Part shown: positions 55,874 to 64,000 of the stretch, piece after piece | Position numbering within the stretch: the stretch's first letter is position 1 | How the letters are laid out: each line of letters starts with the position of its first letter | Origin: Streptomyces sp. CMB-StM0423 | Lineage (GTDB): Bacteria; Actinomycetota; Actinomycetes; Streptomycetales; Streptomycetaceae | Reading direction: 5' to 3' | Length of the DNA stretch: 64,000 bases | Assembly: GCF_002847285.1 (NCBI RefSeq) | Contig: NZ_CP025407.1 | Location: forward strand, 1,302,001-1,366,000 | The notes under the pieces: generated by a model | Told to the model about the DNA's origin: nothing | The model's database searches: none | Seen by the model: the letters and a program-made list of their open reading frames with translations, nothing else | Made by a program: the position numbers and the translations under genes

Positions 55874-58168
55874 ATGGGGGCACCGAGGGCGCCGAGGCAT
55901 ACGAAGCGGCGTCAGGGCGTCGCCGCGGCCGTCGGCGGCTGGAGCGTCACCCACCGCTGGGCAGCGGTGGGTATCTGGGTGTTGTTCGTGGTGCTGGCGA
56001 CGGTCGCCGGCTCCGCGGCGGGGCGGGCCCAGGTCAGCGACAGCGAGGAGGTCCCGGGCGAGACCGGGCGGTCCGCGAAGATCCTGGAAGACGCGGGCGT
56101 GGACGAGCCGGTCGGGGAGAGCGTGCTCGTCCAGTCGCAGAAGGGCGGGCCGAAGGCGACGGCGAGCGAGTTCCGTACGGCCGTCGGGGATGTCGTACGG
56201 GCCGTCGAGGGCACCGGCGAGGTGACGGACGTCGTCTCGCCGTACGAGAGCGACACGATCTCCGCGGACGGGCGCTCGGCGCTGGTCCAGTTCCGGATGA
56301 AGGGCGACCCGGAGACCGCGGCGGACCGGGTGGAGCCGGTGACCGACGCGGTCGCGGAGGTCCAGGACGCGCACGAGTCGCGGGGGCTGCTGATCGAGGA
56401 GATCGGCGGCGCCAGCATGGAGAAGACCTTCGACGACGCCTTCGGCGAGGACTTCAAGAAGGCGGAGTACTCGGCGGTGCCGATCGCGTTCGGCATCCTG
56501 CTGATCGTCTTCGGCGCGTTCGTGGCCGCGCTGCTGCCGATGGTGCTGGCGATCACCGCGATCGTGGCGACGATGGGCCTGATGGGCGTGGTCAGCCACG
56601 TGCAGCCGATGAGCGACGTCGCCGACTCGGTGATGCTGCTGGTGGGGCTGGCCGTCGGCGTCGACTACTGCCTGTTCTACCTGCGCCGCGAGCGCGAGGA
56701 GCGGGCCAAGGGCCGCGACGCGCGGACGGCGCTGGAGATCGCCGCCGCCACCTCCGGGCGCGCGGTGCTGGTCTCCGGCATCACGGTCATCGTCGCGATG
56801 TGCGGCATGCTCTTCACCGGCCTCGCCGACTTCGCCGCGATGGGCGTCGCTTCGCTGATGGTGGTCGCGGTGGCCATGGTCGGCTCGGTGACCGTGCTGC
56901 CGGCGATGCTGTCGCTGCTCGGCGAGCGGGTCGAGAAGGGCAGGGTGCCGTTCCTGGCGCGGCTCAAGCGCGGCAAGACCAACGCCGGCGGCGAAAGCCG
57001 GGTGTGGCGGGCCGTGCTGACGCGCGTCCTGCGCCGGCCGAAGGCCGCGGTGATCGTGGCCACCGGCGCGCTGGCGGCCATCGCGCTGCCGGCCGTGGGC
57101 ATGAACACCGCGAACCTCACGCTGGACCAGGAGTTCGGCGACTCGCTGCCGATCGTGCAGACCTACGACCGGATCAACGAGGCGTTCCCCGGCGGCTCCG
57201 ACCCCGCCGAGGTGGTCGTCAAGGCCGACGACATCAACGCGCCCGAAGTCCGCAAGGCCATCGTCGACTTCGAGGAGCAGGCGCTGGACACGGGCGCGTC
57301 CAAGGGCCCGATCGACATCCAGGTCTACGACGAGAAGAACGTCGCCATCATCGAGGTGCCCCTCGTCGGCGGCTCCGACCAGGACAAGGCGGAGAAGAGC
57401 CTCGCGCTGCTGCGCGACGAGATCCGGCCGGTGACGCTGGAGGCGGTCGACGGCGTGGAGGCGCCGGTCGGCGGCCAGGTCGCGGGGAGCAAGGACTTCA
57501 ACGACCAGCTCGTCGGCGCGGTGGTGCCGGTCTTCCTCTTCGTGGTGGCCTTCGCCTTCCTCCTGATGCTGATGGCCTTCAGGTCGCTCACGATCGCCGT
57601 CACCTCGATCCTGCTCAACCTGCTGTCGGTGGGCGCCGCGTACGGCGTGCTGACGATGGTCTTCCAGCACGGCTGGGGCGCGGGCCTGGTCGGCGCCGAG
57701 GGCGTCGGGGCGATCGTCGCCTGGCTGCCGCTGTTCCTCTTCGTCATCCTCTTCGGGCTGAGCATGGACTACCACGTGTTCGTGGTCTCGCGGATCAAGG
57801 AGGCGCGGGCGCAGGGGCGGAGCACCGCCGACGCCATCTCGCACGGGGTGATCACCACCGCGGGCGTGGTGACCAGCGCGGCCGTCATCATGGTCGCGGT
57901 GTTCTCGATCTTCGGCACGCTGTCGATGCAGTCCATGAAGCAGATGGGCGTGGGCCTGGCGACGGCCGTGCTGATCGACGCGACGATCATCCGCGGCGTG
58001 CTGCTGCCTGCGGTGATGGCGCTGCTCGGCGAGCGCAACTGGTACTTCCCGAAGGCGCTGCGCCGGCTGCCCGACCTGGAGCACGCCGAGCCGCAGCCGG
58101 TACCGATGGGTAGCGTTCCGCCGCCGGTTCCCGCAGACTCTCCGTTGGTCGAAGGGAGCCGCCGATGA
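55874..58168 (+). CDS. MMPL/RND-family transporter
   Basis: A 764-residue protein with GGAGAAGG 3 nt before the ATG. Two halves each have a helix, a large extracellular loop and a helix bundle. The first bundle includes VMLLVGLAVGVDYCLFYLRR, the MMPL GxDYxLF motif. The second has FVILFGLSMDYHVFVVSRIK with the matching GLSMDYxVFxxSR. The protonated Asp-Tyr pairs that drive transport are present in both. In mycobacteria and Streptomyces such proteins export lipids or small molecules. Its stop overlaps the FMN oxidase start (ATGA), which suggests that the two act together. Confidence 0.9.
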   Translation: MGAPRAPRHTKRRQGVAAAVGGWSVTHRWAAVGIWVLFVVLATVAGSAAGRAQVSDSEEVPGETGRSAKILEDAGVDEPVGESVLVQSQKGGPKATASEFRTAVGDVVRAVEGTGEVTDVVSPYESDTISADGRSALVQFRMKGDPETAADRVEPVTDAVAEVQDAHESRGLLIEEIGGASMEKTFDDAFGEDFKKAEYSAVPIAFGILLIVFGAFVAALLPMVLAITAIVATMGLMGVVSHVQPMSDVADSVMLLVGLAVGVDYCLFYLRREREERAKGRDARTALEIAAATSGRAVLVSGITVIVAMCGMLFTGLADFAAMGVASLMVVAVAMVGSVTVLPAMLSLLGERVEKGRVPFLARLKRGKTNAGGESRVWRAVLTRVLRRPKAAVIVATGALAAIALPAVGMNTANLTLDQEFGDSLPIVQTYDRINEAFPGGSDPAEVVVKADDINAPEVRKAIVDFEEQALDTGASKGPIDIQVYDEKNVAIIEVPLVGGSDQDKAEKSLALLRDEIRPVTLEAVDGVEAPVGGQVAGSKDFNDQLVGAVVPVFLFVVAFAFLLMLMAFRSLTIAVTSILLNLLSVGAAYGVLTMVFQHGWGAGLVGAEGVGAIVAWLPLFLFVILFGLSMDYHVFVVSRIKEARAQGRSTADAISHGVITTAGVVTSAAVIMVAVFSIFGTLSMQSMKQMGVGLATAVLIDATIIRGVLLPAVMALLGERNWYFPKALRRLPDLEHAEPQPVPMGSVPPPVPADSPLVEGSRR

Positions 58169-59334
58169 ACCTGCCGTTCGGCAACTACCAGAACGAGATC
58201 TATCTGAACGGGCTGGCGGACGAGCTGCCGCCGTTCACCACCGACCTCACCGCGCTGGAGCAGTCCGCGCGCGAGCGGCTGGCGGACGGTCCGTTCTGGT
58301 ACGTCGCGGGCGCGGCCGGCTCGGGCGCCACCGCCCGGGCCAACCGGTCGGCGTTCGACCGGGTCCGCCTCGTCCCGCGCATGCTGACCGGCGCCACCGG
58401 GCGGAGCCCGGCCACCACCGTGCTGGGCACCGAACTCCCCGCGCCCGTACTGCTTGCGCCCGTCGGGGTGCAGTCGATCGTGCACCCCGACGGCGAACCG
58501 GCCACGGCCCGCGCCGCCGCCGCCCTCGGCATCCCGATGGTGATGTCCACGGCCTCCTCGTACACCATCGAGGAGGTCGCGGAGGCGAGCGGCGCGGGCC
58601 CGCGCTGGTACCAGCTCTACTGGCCGAACGACGACGAGGTGTGCGCCAGCATCCTGGCGCGCGCCCGCGCGGCGGGCTTCACCGCCCTCGTCGTCACCCT
58701 CGACACCTGGACGCTGGCCTGGCGGCCGCGCGATCTCGACGCCGCCTACCTGCCGTTCATCCGCGGCGTCGGCACCGCCGTCGCCTTCTCCGACCCGGCG
58801 TTCCGCGCGGGTCTGGAGAAGCCGCCGGAGGAGGACCTGGGCGCGGCGGTGCTGCGCTGGGTGCCGATGTTCACCGGTACGGACCGGACCTGGGACCGGC
58901 TGCCGTTCCTGCGGGAGCACTGGGACGGGCCGATCCTGCTGAAGGGCGTCCAGCACCCGGACGACGCCCGCCGGGCCGCGGACGCGGGGATGGACGGCGT
59001 CGTCGTCTCCAACCACGGCGGCCGGCAGGTCGACGGCGCGGTCGCGTCGCTCGACGTGCTGCCGGAGGTCGCCGCGGCGGTCGGCGACCGGGTCGAGGTG
59101 CTCTTCGACTCGGGCGTACGGACCGGGGCCGACGTGCTCAAGGCCCTGGCGCTGGGCGCGCGTGCGGTGCTGTACGGCAGGCCGTACGCCTACGGCCTCG
59201 CGCACGGCGGCGAGGCGGGCGTCACGCACGTGCTGCGCAGCCTGCTCGCCGACCTCGACCTCACCCTGGGGCTGTCCGGTCACCGCTCGGTGCGCGAGCT
59301 GGGCCCCGGCGACGTGCGGCGGCTTCCGGGCTGA
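58165..59334 (+). CDS. FMN-dependent alpha-hydroxyacid oxidase / lactate 2-monooxygenase-like
   Basis: A 389-residue TIM-barrel flavoprotein. FWYVAGAAGSGATARANRSA at the N-terminus resembles lactate 2-monooxygenase. PVGVQSIVHPDGEPATARAA, LVVTLDTWTLAWRPRDL, the catalytic VSNHGGRQVDGAVAS (His with Arg) and FDSGVRTGADVLKAL cover the FMN phosphate site. The family oxidises L-lactate, glycolate, mandelate or longer hydroxyacids. Coupling to the MMPL transporter by 4-nt overlap is unusual. Its last 74 bp overlap the convergent symporter gene. Confidence 0.9.
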   Translation: MNLPFGNYQNEIYLNGLADELPPFTTDLTALEQSARERLADGPFWYVAGAAGSGATARANRSAFDRVRLVPRMLTGATGRSPATTVLGTELPAPVLLAPVGVQSIVHPDGEPATARAAAALGIPMVMSTASSYTIEEVAEASGAGPRWYQLYWPNDDEVCASILARARAAGFTALVVTLDTWTLAWRPRDLDAAYLPFIRGVGTAVAFSDPAFRAGLEKPPEEDLGAAVLRWVPMFTGTDRTWDRLPFLREHWDGPILLKGVQHPDDARRAADAGMDGVVVSNHGGRQVDGAVASLDVLPEVAAAVGDRVEVLFDSGVRTGADVLKALALGARAVLYGRPYAYGLAHGGEAGVTHVLRSLLADLDLTLGLSGHRSVRELGPGDVRRLPG

Positions 59335-60190
59335 TCGCCCGCAGCACGTAGCCCGCGGCGGTGGCGGCGACGTAGCTGAGGACGGCGTACACGGCACCCG
59401 GCATGGCCATCGCGGTGCTGTCGAGCAGGGTGGGGCTGACCGCGATGGTCATGGCCAGGCCGACGTTGTGCATGCCGATCTCGAAGCAGCACGCCACGGC
59501 CTGCGGGTGCGCGGCGCGCACCAGCCGGGTGGCGCCGTAGCCGACGGCCAGCGAGACCAGCGTGAAGAGGAACGTGATCGGCCCGAGGTCCACGAACGAG
59601 TCGGCGATCCGGTCCCGTTCCACCCAGGCCACGCCCACGATCACCAGGAAGAGCCCGAAGAGGGACGCGACCCGCACCGGCCGGTCGATGCGCTCCCTGA
59701 CCCGCGGCGCGCGGGCCCTGGTCAGCATGCCGAGCCCGACGGGGATCAGCACGATCGCGAACACCTGGAGGATCTTGTCGTAGTTCAGCCCGAGGTCGTC
59801 GCGGCCGACGTCGAAGTACTCCAGCGAGAAGTTGACGATCAGCGGCAGGGAGAAGAGGGAGAGCGCCGAATTGACGGCGGTGAGCGTGATGTTGAGGGCC
59901 ACGTCGCCGCCGAAGAGCCGGCTGTAGTAGTTCGCGACGGCCCCGCCGGGCGACGCGGCGAGCAGCATCATCCCCACCGCGTACGCGGGCGCCAGGTCGA
60001 AGGCCAGCACCAGCCCGAAGCAGGCGGCGGGCAGCAGCAGCACCTGGCACACCAGCGCGGCGGCGACGGCCCGGGGGTGGTGCTTCACCCGCCGGAAGTC
60101 GGCGAGCGTGAGGCCCAGCCCGAGGCCGTACATGATGACGGCGAGGACGACGGGCATCATGACAGTGACCACCGGGGAGTTCACGCGCAC
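59261..60190 (-). CDS. bile acid:sodium symporter (ASBT/SBF)-family transporter
   Basis: About 309 residues from a GTG at 60190; GTG at 60184 and ATG at 60160 are also possible. Nine to ten helices typical of the SBF fold include MPVVLAVIMYGLGLGLTLAD, YAVGMMLLAASPGGAVANYY (the crossover helix with SPGG), ALNITLTAVNSALSLFSLPL and CFEIGMHNVGLAMTIAVSPT (second crossover, E-x-G-x-x-N). Sodium ligands in this motif pair are conserved. Bacterial members carry bile acids, pantoate or other organic acids. The gene is divergent from the LysE exporter and convergent with the oxidase. Confidence 0.88.
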   Translation of the reverse strand: MRVNSPVVTVMMPVVLAVIMYGLGLGLTLADFRRVKHHPRAVAAALVCQVLLLPAACFGLVLAFDLAPAYAVGMMLLAASPGGAVANYYSRLFGGDVALNITLTAVNSALSLFSLPLIVNFSLEYFDVGRDDLGLNYDKILQVFAIVLIPVGLGMLTRARAPRVRERIDRPVRVASLFGLFLVIVGVAWVERDRIADSFVDLGPITFLFTLVSLAVGYGATRLVRAAHPQAVACCFEIGMHNVGLAMTIAVSPTLLDSTAMAMPGAVYAVLSYVAATAAGYVLRAISPEAAARRRGPARAPSGDRTAPG

Positions 60191-60281
60191 CAGCCTGCCG
60201 GGGCGCGCGGCGCGCTGTCCATGCCGGAGAGGTCTCGTTAATTCGATGGCGCCTCCGCTTGGGCCCGGCCCAGGATGGCGC

Positions 60282-60902
60282 ATGCTCACGACACTCCTCG
60301 CCTTCCTCGGGGCCTGCACGCTGATCGCCGCGACGCCGGGACCCAGCACGGTCCTGATCATCCGCAACTCGATGCACAGCCGCCGCGCCGGGATGATGAC
60401 CGTCCTGGGCAACGAGACGGGGGTCTTCCTGTGGGGCGCGGTCGCCGCGTTCGGCCTCACGGCGCTGCTGGCGGCCTCGCAGATGGCGTACGACGTGATG
60501 CGCTGGGTCGGCGCGGCGGTGCTGATCTGGTTCGGGGTGCAGGCGCTGCGGGCGGCACGGCGGGGGGCGGTGGCGGAGTTCGCGGACCGGGCGGGGCCCG
60601 AGGTCACGTCGTGGCGGGCGTACCGCTCGGGGCTGCTGCTGAACCTGGCGAATCCGAAGGTGGGCATCTTCGCGATGTCGTTCCTGCCGCAGTTCGTGCC
60701 CGTGTCGGCACCGCAGTTGGCCACGACGGTCGCGTTCGCGGCGCTGTGGGCGGTGTACGAGGTCGGCTGGTACGCGGTGTACGTGTGGTTCGTGGGGCGG
60801 CTGAAGGGGCTGCTGTCGCGCGCGGGCGTGCGCAAGCGGCTGGAGCAGGTGTCCGGGACGGTGCTGGTGGCGCTGGGGATCCGGCTGGCGGTGGAGCACT
60901 GA
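60282..60902 (+). CDS. LysE/RhtB-family amino-acid exporter
   Basis: A 206-residue protein with AGGA 6 nt before the ATG. Six hydrophobic segments are present, and the family motif TPGPSTVLIIRNSMHSRRAG is near the N-terminus. GLLLNLANPKVGIFAMSFLP is the second hallmark (NPKxxxF). These proteins export lysine, homoserine, threonine or related compounds. No Lrp/ArgP-type regulator is adjacent; the Lrp gene of the window is 45 kb away. Confidence 0.92.
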   Translation: MLTTLLAFLGACTLIAATPGPSTVLIIRNSMHSRRAGMMTVLGNETGVFLWGAVAAFGLTALLAASQMAYDVMRWVGAAVLIWFGVQALRAARRGAVAEFADRAGPEVTSWRAYRSGLLLNLANPKVGIFAMSFLPQFVPVSAPQLATTVAFAALWAVYEVGWYAVYVWFVGRLKGLLSRAGVRKRLEQVSGTVLVALGIRLAVEH

Positions 60903-61023
60903 GCGGGGCGCGGGGGCGCGTTGCTGCGAGGGCGTGTTGGTGCGTGGGAGGCGTACGGGACGGAATGCGACCCTGACCGGAACGTTACGCGCCCGTGCGC
61001 CGCACGCCGCAGACTCATGCGCC

Positions 61024-61330
61024 ATGTACGTGCGCTCAGGCGGCGCCGTCGCCGCATCGGGACGGCTACTCGGGGCCGTCGTGCTCCCGGCCGCCCTGCC
61101 GGCGGCGGGCTGCGGAGGCGGGGACGGTCGTCGGCACGTTCCGCGCGGGCGACCCGCCGGAGGAGTCCGGCTACTGGATCTTCCGGGGCACGCCGGAAGG
61201 CATGTCGGTGGCGGACCGCGACTTCGTCACGACCGAGGACGCCGGATGGCCCGTAGCCGGTGCTACGCGCGGTGCGAAGGAGCGACGGGGAGGTAGCCCA
61301 GGTCCACAGGACCGCCGCGCGGCGCGGTGA
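61024..61330 (+). pseudogene. frameshifted small lipoprotein remnant
   Basis: The ATG at 61024 opens a lipoprotein-like signal (GRLLGAVVLPAALPAAGC) that soon runs into low-complexity Arg/Gly sequence. A second frame takes over from about 61117 with protein-like GTVVGTFRAGDPPEESGYWI and TPEGMSVADRDFVTTEDAGW, which has no start of its own. The two join into one plausible small lipoprotein after a single frameshift. It runs into the 3' end of the convergent Nudix gene. A sequencing error is an alternative. Confidence 0.4.
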
Positions 61331-61745
61331 GCAGGCGGGACAACGGCGGCGGCCACAGCGGCTCGTACGGCTCCGCCACCTCCGCAGGAGACCACCACCG
61401 CCAGCCGAGGATGCGGTCCTCCGGGTGCCGCGCGACCGCCTCGGCGGTGGGCTCGCGGCGCCGCCCGGCGGCCAGGTAGATGTGCTCGTGCTGGCGCACC
61501 GGCACGCCCTGCCGGGTGAAGTCGTGCTCCCAGGTGCACAGCAGCTCGCCGGCCGCGACGTCCGTCCAGCCGGTCTCCTCGTGCAGTTCGCGCACCGCGC
61601 CCGCGCGCGGGCTCTCGCCGGGGTCGAGGCCGCCGCCGGGGGTGGCCCAGTGGATGCCGGCCTCCACGTCGTCGTAGCGGAACATGAAGATCGCGCCGTC
61701 CGGGTCGAGGAGCGCGAGGCGGGCGGCGCGGCGGGGTGTGCGCAT
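61263..61745 (-). CDS. Nudix hydrolase
   Basis: A 160-residue protein from the ATG at 61745, 7 nt after TAGGCT. The Nudix box is complete: GGGLDPGESPRAGAVRELH followed by EETGW, with the catalytic Glu residues in RELHEE. LLDPDGAIFMFRY precedes it, and the domain ends in WRWWSPAEVAE. It hydrolyses a nucleoside diphosphate-linked compound, but the substrate cannot be deduced. It is divergent from the DUF1707-FHA gene. Confidence 0.92.
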   Translation of the reverse strand: MRTPRRAARLALLDPDGAIFMFRYDDVEAGIHWATPGGGLDPGESPRAGAVRELHEETGWTDVAAGELLCTWEHDFTRQGVPVRQHEHIYLAAGRRREPTAEAVARHPEDRILGWRWWSPAEVAEPYEPLWPPPLSRLLTAPRGGPVDLGYLPVAPSHRA

Positions 61746-61853
61746 GCGGCCGAGCCTAACCGCTGTGGCCTGTGCGCCGATCATTTGTCACGGGTACGTA
61801 CGGGAACGGAAGCGTACTGGACACCCGCCGCCGCCCAGCCCGACAATTCGAAG

Positions 61854-62429
61854 GTGTCAGGCTCCGACCACCCCACGTCTTCCTCGTTCCCCATGTACCC
61901 GGCGGGGATCCCGCGCGTCTCCGACGAAGAGCGGGACAGCGCGATCGAGTTGCTGCGCGACGGCGCGGCCGACGGCCGGCTGTCCCAGGACACGTTCCTG
62001 GCCCGCGTGGACCTGGCCTTCGCCGCCCACTCCCACGAGCAGTTGGCGGCGCTGACCGCCGATCTGCCGCCGCGCGAGGGGCGGTTGACGCGGGCGATCC
62101 TCGGCACGGTCGCCAAGGCGTCGTCGCTCGGGGTGCGGGTGAAGCAGGCGTGGCAGGCGGAGCGGCTACCGCCGCTGATGCTCCCGGCGCCGGGCACGAT
62201 CCCGCTGCGGATAGGCCGGGATCCGCGCAACGGGCTGCGGCTGATGGAGGAGACGGTCTCGCGGATGCACGCGGAGCTGCGGTGCGCGAGCGGGGTGTGG
62301 CTGCTGCGGGACCTCGGTTCGACGAACGGGACGTTCATCAACGGCCGCCGGCTGACGGGCGAGGCGCCGGTCCGGCCGGGCGACCAGTTGGGCTTCGGGC
62401 ACACCCGGTACCTGCTGACGGCCCGCTGA
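61854..62429 (+). CDS. DUF1707 and FHA domain protein
   Basis: A 191-residue protein from a GTG 6 nt after GACAAT. The DUF1707 domain is RVSDEERDSAIELLRDGAAD followed by GRLSQDTFLARVDLAFAAHS. The FHA domain is RIGRDPRNGLRLMEETVSRM, then HAELR and DLGSTNGTFINGRRL, with the Arg, Ser and Asn that bind phosphothreonine. Such proteins bind Ser/Thr kinase targets in actinobacteria and are often tied to cell division or secretion. No kinase gene is within the window. There is no membrane segment. Confidence 0.85.
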   Translation: MSGSDHPTSSSFPMYPAGIPRVSDEERDSAIELLRDGAADGRLSQDTFLARVDLAFAAHSHEQLAALTADLPPREGRLTRAILGTVAKASSLGVRVKQAWQAERLPPLMLPAPGTIPLRIGRDPRNGLRLMEETVSRMHAELRCASGVWLLRDLGSTNGTFINGRRLTGEAPVRPGDQLGFGHTRYLLTAR

Positions 62430-62509
62430 CCGCTCCGACCGCGGGGGTGAACCGGGGGGCGCGGGCGCGTAGCACCGGAGCCGATGCCGTACGGGCCGTG
62501 CCCCCGTCC

Positions 62510-63152
62510 TCACCCCGCCGCCAGCACCGCGCTCACCACCGGGCCCGCCGCCTCGCTGCCGTGGCCGCCCTCCGGCACCACCGCCGCCGCGGCCACGTCG
62601 CCGCGGTACGCCGTGAACCAACTGTCCGGCTGCTCCTGCCCGCCGACCTCCGCGGAGCCGGTCTTCGCGCCCGCCCCGGCGCCCAGGCCCAGGCCCGCGG
62701 CCGTGCCCTCGGCCGCGGTCAGCTCCATCATCCGCCGCAGGTCCGCCGCCACCGGCGCCGGCAGCGGCTCGGCGGTGGCGACCTCGCGGTCGTTGAACGA
62801 GCGCGGGAGCAGCACCGGCTGCCGGAAACGGCACGGTGGCGCCCCGGGCCGTGCCCGGCTCCAGGGTGACCTTCCGCACCAGGGCGTCCGTGAAGTACGC
62901 CCCGAGCACCGGCCGGGCCTCGGCGGCGTAGTCCGTCAGCCGGGCGGCCTCGCCGGGGCGCCGGTCGGCCCAGGCGGCGAGGAAGTCACGGGCGGTGGTA
63001 CGCACTTCCGCCGCGGTGGGCGGTCCCGTCGGCACGTCGGGACCGTCGCCGCCGCCGGCGACGGCCTGGTAGATGTGGGTGACGCCGAACACGGCCAGTG
63101 CGGCCATCCCGGCGAGCACCAGGCATAAAACTGCTTTGGCTCCGGTTCGCAT
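62510..63152 (-). pseudogene. penicillin-binding protein remnant with internal deletion and frameshift
   Basis: The ATG at 63152 (GGGGA upstream) opens a membrane anchor and an NTF2-like MecA N-domain segment (TAAEVRTTARDFLAAWADRR, ARPVLGAYFTDALVRKVTLE). At about 62820 the frame is lost, and in another frame the C-terminal end of a transpeptidase follows: SFNDREVATAEPLPAPV, AKTGSAEVGGQ (KTG motif), DSWFTAYRGDV and HGSEAAGPVV. The SxxK and SxN parts, several hundred residues in the family, are missing. The gene is therefore broken and not a working transpeptidase. Confidence 0.75.
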
Positions 63153-63308
63153 GCGCGTCCCCCTGCCGTCGAGGCCCCTCCCCCGGGCCGCCCACGACTC
63201 TACCCGCGGCCTCCGACACTCCGCGGTTGCACTGAACCAAGGTTGAAGTTCTAGCTTTACGGAGCAGGCCGCCGCACCCGGCCGCGCACCACGAGACGGG
63301 AGAACCCG

Positions 63309-64000
63309 ATGGACATGCAGGCCACCGCCTGGCAGTCGCTCCACAGCACGGTCACCGCGCAGCGGGACAAGCGCCCGCTGTCGCGGGCCGGGCTCGGGCG
63401 GATCTGGCGGTTCGCCCAGCCGCACCGGCGCCTGCTGAAGTGGTTCCTGCTGCTCAGCGTGGTGACCGCGGCACTGGCTGTGGCCACGCCGCTGCTCGCC
63501 GGCCAGGTCGTGGACGCCATCATCAGCGACGCCGACCGGGGCCGGGTCGTCTCCCTGGCGCTGCTGATCGCCGCCATCGCCGTCGCCGAGGCGGGGTTCG
63601 GGCTGGTGGCGCGGTGGCTGTCGGCCCGTATCGGCGAAGGGCTCATCCTCCAACTGCGCACCGAGGTCTACGACCACGTGCAGCGCATGCCCGTCGCGTT
63701 CTTCACCCGCACCCGCACCGGTGCCCTCGTCAGCCGGCTCAACAACGACGTCCTCGGCGCCCAGCGCGCGTTCAGCAACACCCTCTCCGGCGTCGTCGGC
63801 AACCTGGTGACCCTGCTGCTCACGCTCGCCGTCATGCTGCGGCTCTCCTGGCAGATCACCCTCCTCGCACTCGTGCTGCTGCCCGTCTTCGTGCTGCCCG
63901 CCCGCCGCATGGGCGCCCGGCTCGCCCGGCTGCAGCGCGAGGCCGCGGGCCACAACGCCGCGATGGGCACCCAGATGACCGAGCGGTTCTCGGCGGCCGG
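63309..64000 (+). CDS. ABC exporter, N-terminal transmembrane part (truncated by window end)
   Basis: The ATG at 63309 follows GGGAGA. The 230 residues seen have a type 1 exporter transmembrane domain: LLKWFLLLSVVTAALAVATP, VSLALLIAAIAVAEAGFGLV, SLSARIGEGLILQLR-type coupling region, FFTRTRTGALVSRLNNDVLG and LVTLLLTLAVMLRLSWQITL. The ATPase domain lies beyond the window. Multidrug, lipid or siderophore export is possible. It is divergent from the broken PBP gene. Confidence 0.85.
   Translation, partial: MDMQATAWQSLHSTVTAQRDKRPLSRAGLGRIWRFAQPHRRLLKWFLLLSVVTAALAVATPLLAGQVVDAIISDADRGRVVSLALLIAAIAVAEAGFGLVARWLSARIGEGLILQLRTEVYDHVQRMPVAFFTRTRTGALVSRLNNDVLGAQRAFSNTLSGVVGNLVTLLLTLAVMLRLSWQITLLALVLLPVFVLPARRMGARLARLQREAAGHNAAMGTQMTERFSAA

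Noticed and set aside
1-64000. CRISPR arrays, tRNA/rRNA genes, insertion sequences, phage defence systems
   Set aside because: No spacer-repeat arrays, no tRNA T-loop with matching acceptor stem, no transposase or defence-type proteins were seen when reading both strands by eye. A tRNAscan and IS search would confirm this.

Overview
The window is a chromosomal segment of a very high-GC actinomycete, most likely a Streptomyces or close relative. Third-codon positions are almost all G or C, GTG starts are common, several genes look leaderless, an IdeR/DmdR-type iron box is present, and families typical of this group occur (PucR, DUF2637, SAV_915-like, DUF1707-FHA). I see no tRNA, rRNA, CRISPR array, transposase, phage or plasmid genes.

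Layout. 1-4.5 kb: a truncated methyltransferase, a SAV_915-like protein, an AlkZ-like DNA glycosylase, a membrane-anchored endonuclease/exonuclease/phosphatase protein and a second methyltransferase. 4.5-13.2 kb: a purine-catabolism unit on the minus strand (three xanthine dehydrogenase subunits, an NCS2 purine permease, XdhC), divergent from a PucR regulator. 13.3-17.7 kb: a TPR protein behind a multi-palindrome upstream region, an EamA exporter divergent from an Lrp regulator, a LysR regulator and a RibD/DHFR-like reductase. 17.7-24.5 kb: a sugar or glycan module (TIM-barrel isomerase, Gfo/Idh/MocA oxidoreductase and a Tat-exported FAD oxidoreductase, divergent from LacI, then a CE7 esterase and a GntR regulator). 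24.6-32.7 kb: an iron-boxed FhuF-like reductase, a DUF2637 protein, a GH38 alpha-mannosidase and a repeat-rich PP2C-like protein. 32.8-43.8 kb: TrmB/LuxR-like and TetR regulators, RsgA, PolX, a BrkB-family membrane protein sharing a promoter with an AidB-like acyl-CoA dehydrogenase, a GAF regulator, an NHL-repeat protein and a YunG-like protein. 43.9-55.6 kb: a sulfur region with sirohydrochlorin chelatase, CysH, a small four-cysteine protein, sulfite reductase, two leader peptides, two SsuA/TauA-type ABC importers, cysteine dioxygenase and rhodanese. 55.9-64 kb: an MMPL transporter coupled to an FMN alpha-hydroxyacid oxidase, an Na+/bile-acid-type symporter, a LysE exporter, Nudix, DUF1707-FHA, two decayed genes and the start of an ABC exporter.

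How it fits together. The sulfur region is the most coherent system. Sulfite reductase, APS reductase and the siroheme chelatase make sulfide, the importers probably bring in organosulfur compounds, and cysteine dioxygenase plus rhodanese consume cysteine and sulfane sulfur. Two short ORFs of one leader-peptide type (core RHVDL/HHVDL, then a late Cys) precede the sulfite reductase operon and the cysteine dioxygenase operon. In both, a strong hairpin begins at or just after the last Cys codon, which suggests a cysteine-sensing cis-regulatory arrangement. The purine and sugar modules each have a dedicated divergent regulator with candidate operator palindromes.
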